64,000 nucleotides of DNA. Origin: SZUA-100 sp965248135. Lineage in GTDB: Bacteria > Pseudomonadota > Alphaproteobacteria > Rhizobiales > Rhizobiaceae. The notes under the pieces were generated by a model. It saw nothing but the letters and a program-made list of their open reading frames with translations. It was not told where the DNA came from and ran no database searches. The stretch covers positions 1,922,001 through 1,986,000 of the forward strand of contig CBDFIN010000012.1 in the NCBI GenBank assembly GCA_965248135.1. Direction: 5' to 3'. The translations under genes were made by a program, and so were the position numbers. Positions within the stretch are counted from its first letter, which is position 1. Every line of letters begins with the position of its first letter. Shown here piece by piece: positions 61,425 through 64,000 of the stretch.

Positions 61425-63848
61425 ATGAACGATCAAACCCCAATTTCGCGCGATGAGCGCATTGAAAAACTTCAAGGTAAAGGTTGCAGCCGCAAGCGGG
61501 TAGAGGATGCCCGTTTTACACAGGGCAAAGGCAATTATGTTGATGACATAAAATTGCCGGGAATGTTGTTCGGAGATTTTGTCCGTAGCCCCTATGGGCA
61601 CGCAAAAATTAATTCCATCAACAGCGAAGAGGCATTGAAAGTGCCCGGTGTTTTGGCCGTTATCACAGCCGAGGACCTCAAACCGCTTAATCTCCATTAC
61701 ATGCCAACGCTTGCCGGTGATGTGCAGGCGGTGCTGGCAGATGAAAAAGTTCTATTCCAGGGCCAGGAAGTAGCATTTGTCGTGGCCAAAGACCGGTATG
61801 CGGCCGCCGACGGTGTTGAGTTGGTTGAGGTAGACTACGACGAACTTCCGGCAATAAATGATCCACATAAGTCCATGAATGCCGATGCTCCGATTTTACG
61901 TGAAGACATTAAGGACAAGATGGAAGGAGCCCATGGCACACGCAAACACAACAACCATATCTTTTTGTGGGAAGTTGGTGAGAAAGAGAAAACTGAAAAG
62001 GCACTGGCTGATGCAGATGTTGTGGTTGAAGAAAAAATCACTTATCAGCGTGTTCACCCTTGTCCGTTAGAAACATGTGGTTGCGTCGCCTCGATGGACA
62101 AAATAAATGGCAAATTGACGCTCTGGGGAACATTTCAGGCGCCGCACGCAGTTCGTACAGTCGCGTCGTTGATTACCAACATCGCCGAGCATAATATTCG
62201 CGTTATCTCACCAGATATTGGTGGTGGTTTTGGCAACAAAGTGGGCGTGTATCCTGGATATATCTGTGCGGTCGTCGCATCCATTGTAACCGGCGCTCCG
62301 GTTAAATGGGTTGAGGACAGAATTGATAATCTTACCGCGACCGCGTTTGCCCGCGACTACCACATGACGGGCAAAATATCAGCGACAAAGGACGGCAAGA
62401 TTACCGGTCTTTGGGCGCATGTACTGGCTGATCACGGGGCTTTTGATGCTTGCGCCGATCCAACCAAATTTCCCGCTGGCTTTTTTAGCATTGTAACCGG
62501 TGCTTACGATTTTCCGACCGCCTATGTGGGTGTTGATGGTGTTTATACCAACAAAGCACCCGGTGGTGTTGCTTATCGATGTTCCTTTAGAGTGACAGAA
62601 GCCGCCTATCTGATTGAGCGAATGATGGATATTCTGGCTCTAAAACTGGGTATGGACCCGGCGGAATTACGGGCAAAGAACTTTATCAAAAAAGAACAGT
62701 TTCCCTATAATTCTGCACTGGGATGGGAATATGATTCCGGTGATTACCATACCGCATTGGATCAGGCGCTGAAAACCGTTGATTACAAAGCGCTACGTGC
62801 TGAGCAGACAGAAAACCGGGCCGCTTTTGATCGTGGTGAAACACGCTCGCTGATGGGGATTGGGATTGCCTTTTTCACTGAAATTGTTGGCGCCGGGCCG
62901 GTTAAAAACTGCGACATTCTTGGTCTTGGCATGTTTGATTCCTGTGAAATCAGGATACATCCAACTGGCTCTGCTGTGGCCCGTCTTGGGACCATCAGTC
63001 AGGGGCAGGGGCATGCCACAACCTTCCCTCAGATTCTTGCATCAGAGATTGGAATCCCTGCAGAAGATATCACTCTGGAAGAAGGGGATACAGATACAGC
63101 ACCCTACGGTCTTGGTACCTATGGGTCCCGCTCAACTCCGGTTGCAGGAGCGGCAGCAGCGATGGCTGGGCGGAAAATCCGGGCAAAAGCCCAGATGATC
63201 GCAGCTTATCTTCTGGAGGTGCATGATGGCGATTTGGAATGGGATGTTGACCGTTTTCAGATCAAGGGAAATCCAGAGGCACACAAAACTATGAAAGAAA
63301 TTGCCTTTGCCTCATATAATCAGGCAATTCCCGGACTTGAACCGGGTCTTGAAGCGGTTTCCTATTATGATCCGCCAAATATGACCTATCCATTTGGTGC
63401 ATATATTGGCGTTGTGGATGTAGATGTTGATACAGGCGTAGTAGGCATTCGCCGGTTTTACGCTCTTGATGACTGTGGCACCCGCATCAACCCAATGATC
63501 ATCGAAGGACAAGTGCACGGCGGATTGACAGAAGCGCTCGCCATAGCTTTGGGGCAGATTATCTCGTATGATGAGGTTGGCAATGTTTCCGGCGGTTCTT
63601 TGATGGATTTCTTCTTGCCAACTGCAGTGGAAACGCCAAATTGGGAAACCGATTTTACCGTGACACCAAGTCCTCACCACCCAATCGGTGCAAAAGGGGT
63701 CGGCGAAAGCCCGAATGTTGGCGGCGTACCGGCTCTGTCTAACGCGGTTAATGATGCGTTTGCCCACAAGGGTTTAACCCATACTCAAATGCCCCACGAC
63801 CACTCACGGATTTGGCAAGTTGCTCAGAAGCTAGGCTTAACAGGATAA
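61425..63848 (+). CDS. coxL: Carbon monoxide dehydrogenase large subunit, form I (Mo-Cu)
   Basis: 807 residues. The active-site loop reads AYRCSFR at residues 383-389, the AYxCSFR signature of true (form I) aerobic CO dehydrogenase, with the Cys that bridges copper to molybdenum. Form II homologues have AYRGAGR. Molybdopterin-cytosine-dinucleotide contacts (PDIGGGFGNK, GQGHATTF) and the catalytic Glu in GAKGVGESPNVGG are present. The enzyme oxidises CO to CO2 at the inner face of the membrane and feeds respiration. Confidence 0.96.
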   Translation: MNDQTPISRDERIEKLQGKGCSRKRVEDARFTQGKGNYVDDIKLPGMLFGDFVRSPYGHAKINSINSEEALKVPGVLAVITAEDLKPLNLHYMPTLAGDVQAVLADEKVLFQGQEVAFVVAKDRYAAADGVELVEVDYDELPAINDPHKSMNADAPILREDIKDKMEGAHGTRKHNNHIFLWEVGEKEKTEKALADADVVVEEKITYQRVHPCPLETCGCVASMDKINGKLTLWGTFQAPHAVRTVASLITNIAEHNIRVISPDIGGGFGNKVGVYPGYICAVVASIVTGAPVKWVEDRIDNLTATAFARDYHMTGKISATKDGKITGLWAHVLADHGAFDACADPTKFPAGFFSIVTGAYDFPTAYVGVDGVYTNKAPGGVAYRCSFRVTEAAYLIERMMDILALKLGMDPAELRAKNFIKKEQFPYNSALGWEYDSGDYHTALDQALKTVDYKALRAEQTENRAAFDRGETRSLMGIGIAFFTEIVGAGPVKNCDILGLGMFDSCEIRIHPTGSAVARLGTISQGQGHATTFPQILASEIGIPAEDITLEEGDTDTAPYGLGTYGSRSTPVAGAAAAMAGRKIRAKAQMIAAYLLEVHDGDLEWDVDRFQIKGNPEAHKTMKEIAFASYNQAIPGLEPGLEAVSYYDPPNMTYPFGAYIGVVDVDVDTGVVGIRRFYALDDCGTRINPMIIEGQVHGGLTEALAIALGQIISYDEVGNVSGGSLMDFFLPTAVETPNWETDFTVTPSPHHPIGAKGVGESPNVGGVPALSNAVNDAFAHKGLTHTQMPHDHSRIWQVAQKLGLTG

Positions 63849-63854
63849 CCGGTC

Positions 63855-63890
63855 CGGGTGCCGACGGAACCGCCATCGGCACCCGTTTTT
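63855..63890 (+). terminator. Rho-independent terminator/attenuator between coxL and coxD
   Basis: A perfect 10-bp stem CGGGTGCCGA / TCGGCACCCG with an 11-nt loop, followed by TTTTTGTTT, 6 bp after the coxL stop. coxD begins 20 bp later in the same direction, so this probably limits expression of the accessory genes. Confidence 0.75.
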
Positions 63891-63909
63891 GTTTCGACGA
63901 GGGACTATA

Positions 63910-64000
63910 ATGCAATCACTAGATATCAAGTCGCGTCTTGCAAAAATAGATTATATTGCCGATGACAACTTGGAGACCGCATTGCAGCTTGCATTAAATC
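63910..64000 (+). CDS. coxD: CoxD-type MoxR AAA+ ATPase (N-terminus only)
   Basis: The visible 30 residues are MQSLDIKSRLAKIDYIADDN and LETALQLALN, with GAGGGA upstream of the ATG. The YIADxxLxTAxxLAL pattern just before the P-loop, and the position after coxL, identify CoxD, the MoxR-like chaperone needed to mature the Mo-Cu site. The rest lies outside the window. Confidence 0.7.
   Translation, partial: MQSLDIKSRLAKIDYIADDNLETALQLALN

Overview
The window looks like a piece of an alphaproteobacterial chromosome, most likely Hyphomicrobiales or a related marine group. The evidence is protein style (Rhizobium-type asparaginase, Tat-exported ABC binding proteins, form I CO dehydrogenase, tripartite TctABC transport), the tRNA sequences and a moderate GC content. 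It is heavily loaded with mobile DNA: IS3, IS5, IS21, IS30, IS66, IS256, IS630, IS1380 and ISAs1 family copies or remnants. Many host genes are broken by them or by point lesions.

Layout. 1-9.96 kb: a minus-strand catabolic operon (HisD-family dehydrogenase, MBL-fold hydrolase, a ribose-type ABC transporter, then a second ABC binding protein and permease) facing a LacI regulator, with two matching operators between them. 9.97-13.8 kb: IS21 istB remnants, an IS256 tail, repeat families R1 and R2, and a PagL-like outer-membrane protein. 13.8-17.4 kb: IclR regulator, GMC oxidoreductase, and a terC relic broken by a palindromic element and fused to a dctM relic. 17.4-23.7 kb: a paired M16 peptidase operon, an LsrF homologue, a thiolase and an asparaginase. 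23.8-26.3 kb: decayed IS5 and IS630. 26.4-30.1 kb: tRNA-Met followed by a 3.6-kb islet bounded by a copy of the tRNA 3' half, carrying a MuF-like phage-head/toxin-like protein and a membrane-anchored partner. 30.7-32.7 kb: nested ISs.

32.6-42.0 kb: an eroding F420-linked module (SDR, LLM oxidoreductase, alpha/beta hydrolase, acyl-CoA ligase, TetR, CofD, CofC, MaoC); several members are truncated, frameshifted or interrupted. 42.4-46.5 kb: a 1375-residue SNF2 ATPase. 46.7-53.1 kb: a complete TctABC transporter facing its TctDE two-component system plus a third periplasmic binding protein. 53.1-57.3 kb: tRNA-Asn, tRNA-Cys, a dead integrase and IS debris. 57.5-64.0 kb: form I CO dehydrogenase genes coxM-S-L and the start of coxD, preceded by a MHYT-LytTR regulator (coxC-like) split by IS30.

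The most unusual item is a family of about 77-bp palindromic modules, all starting CTAGTGG and ending CCACTAG, with three different inner stems (A, B, C). They are joined as about 168-bp two-hairpin composites by a 13-14 nt spacer. Five composites and one solo unit occur here; they sit in IS and host genes and provide stop codons. The second is the tRNA-Met islet.
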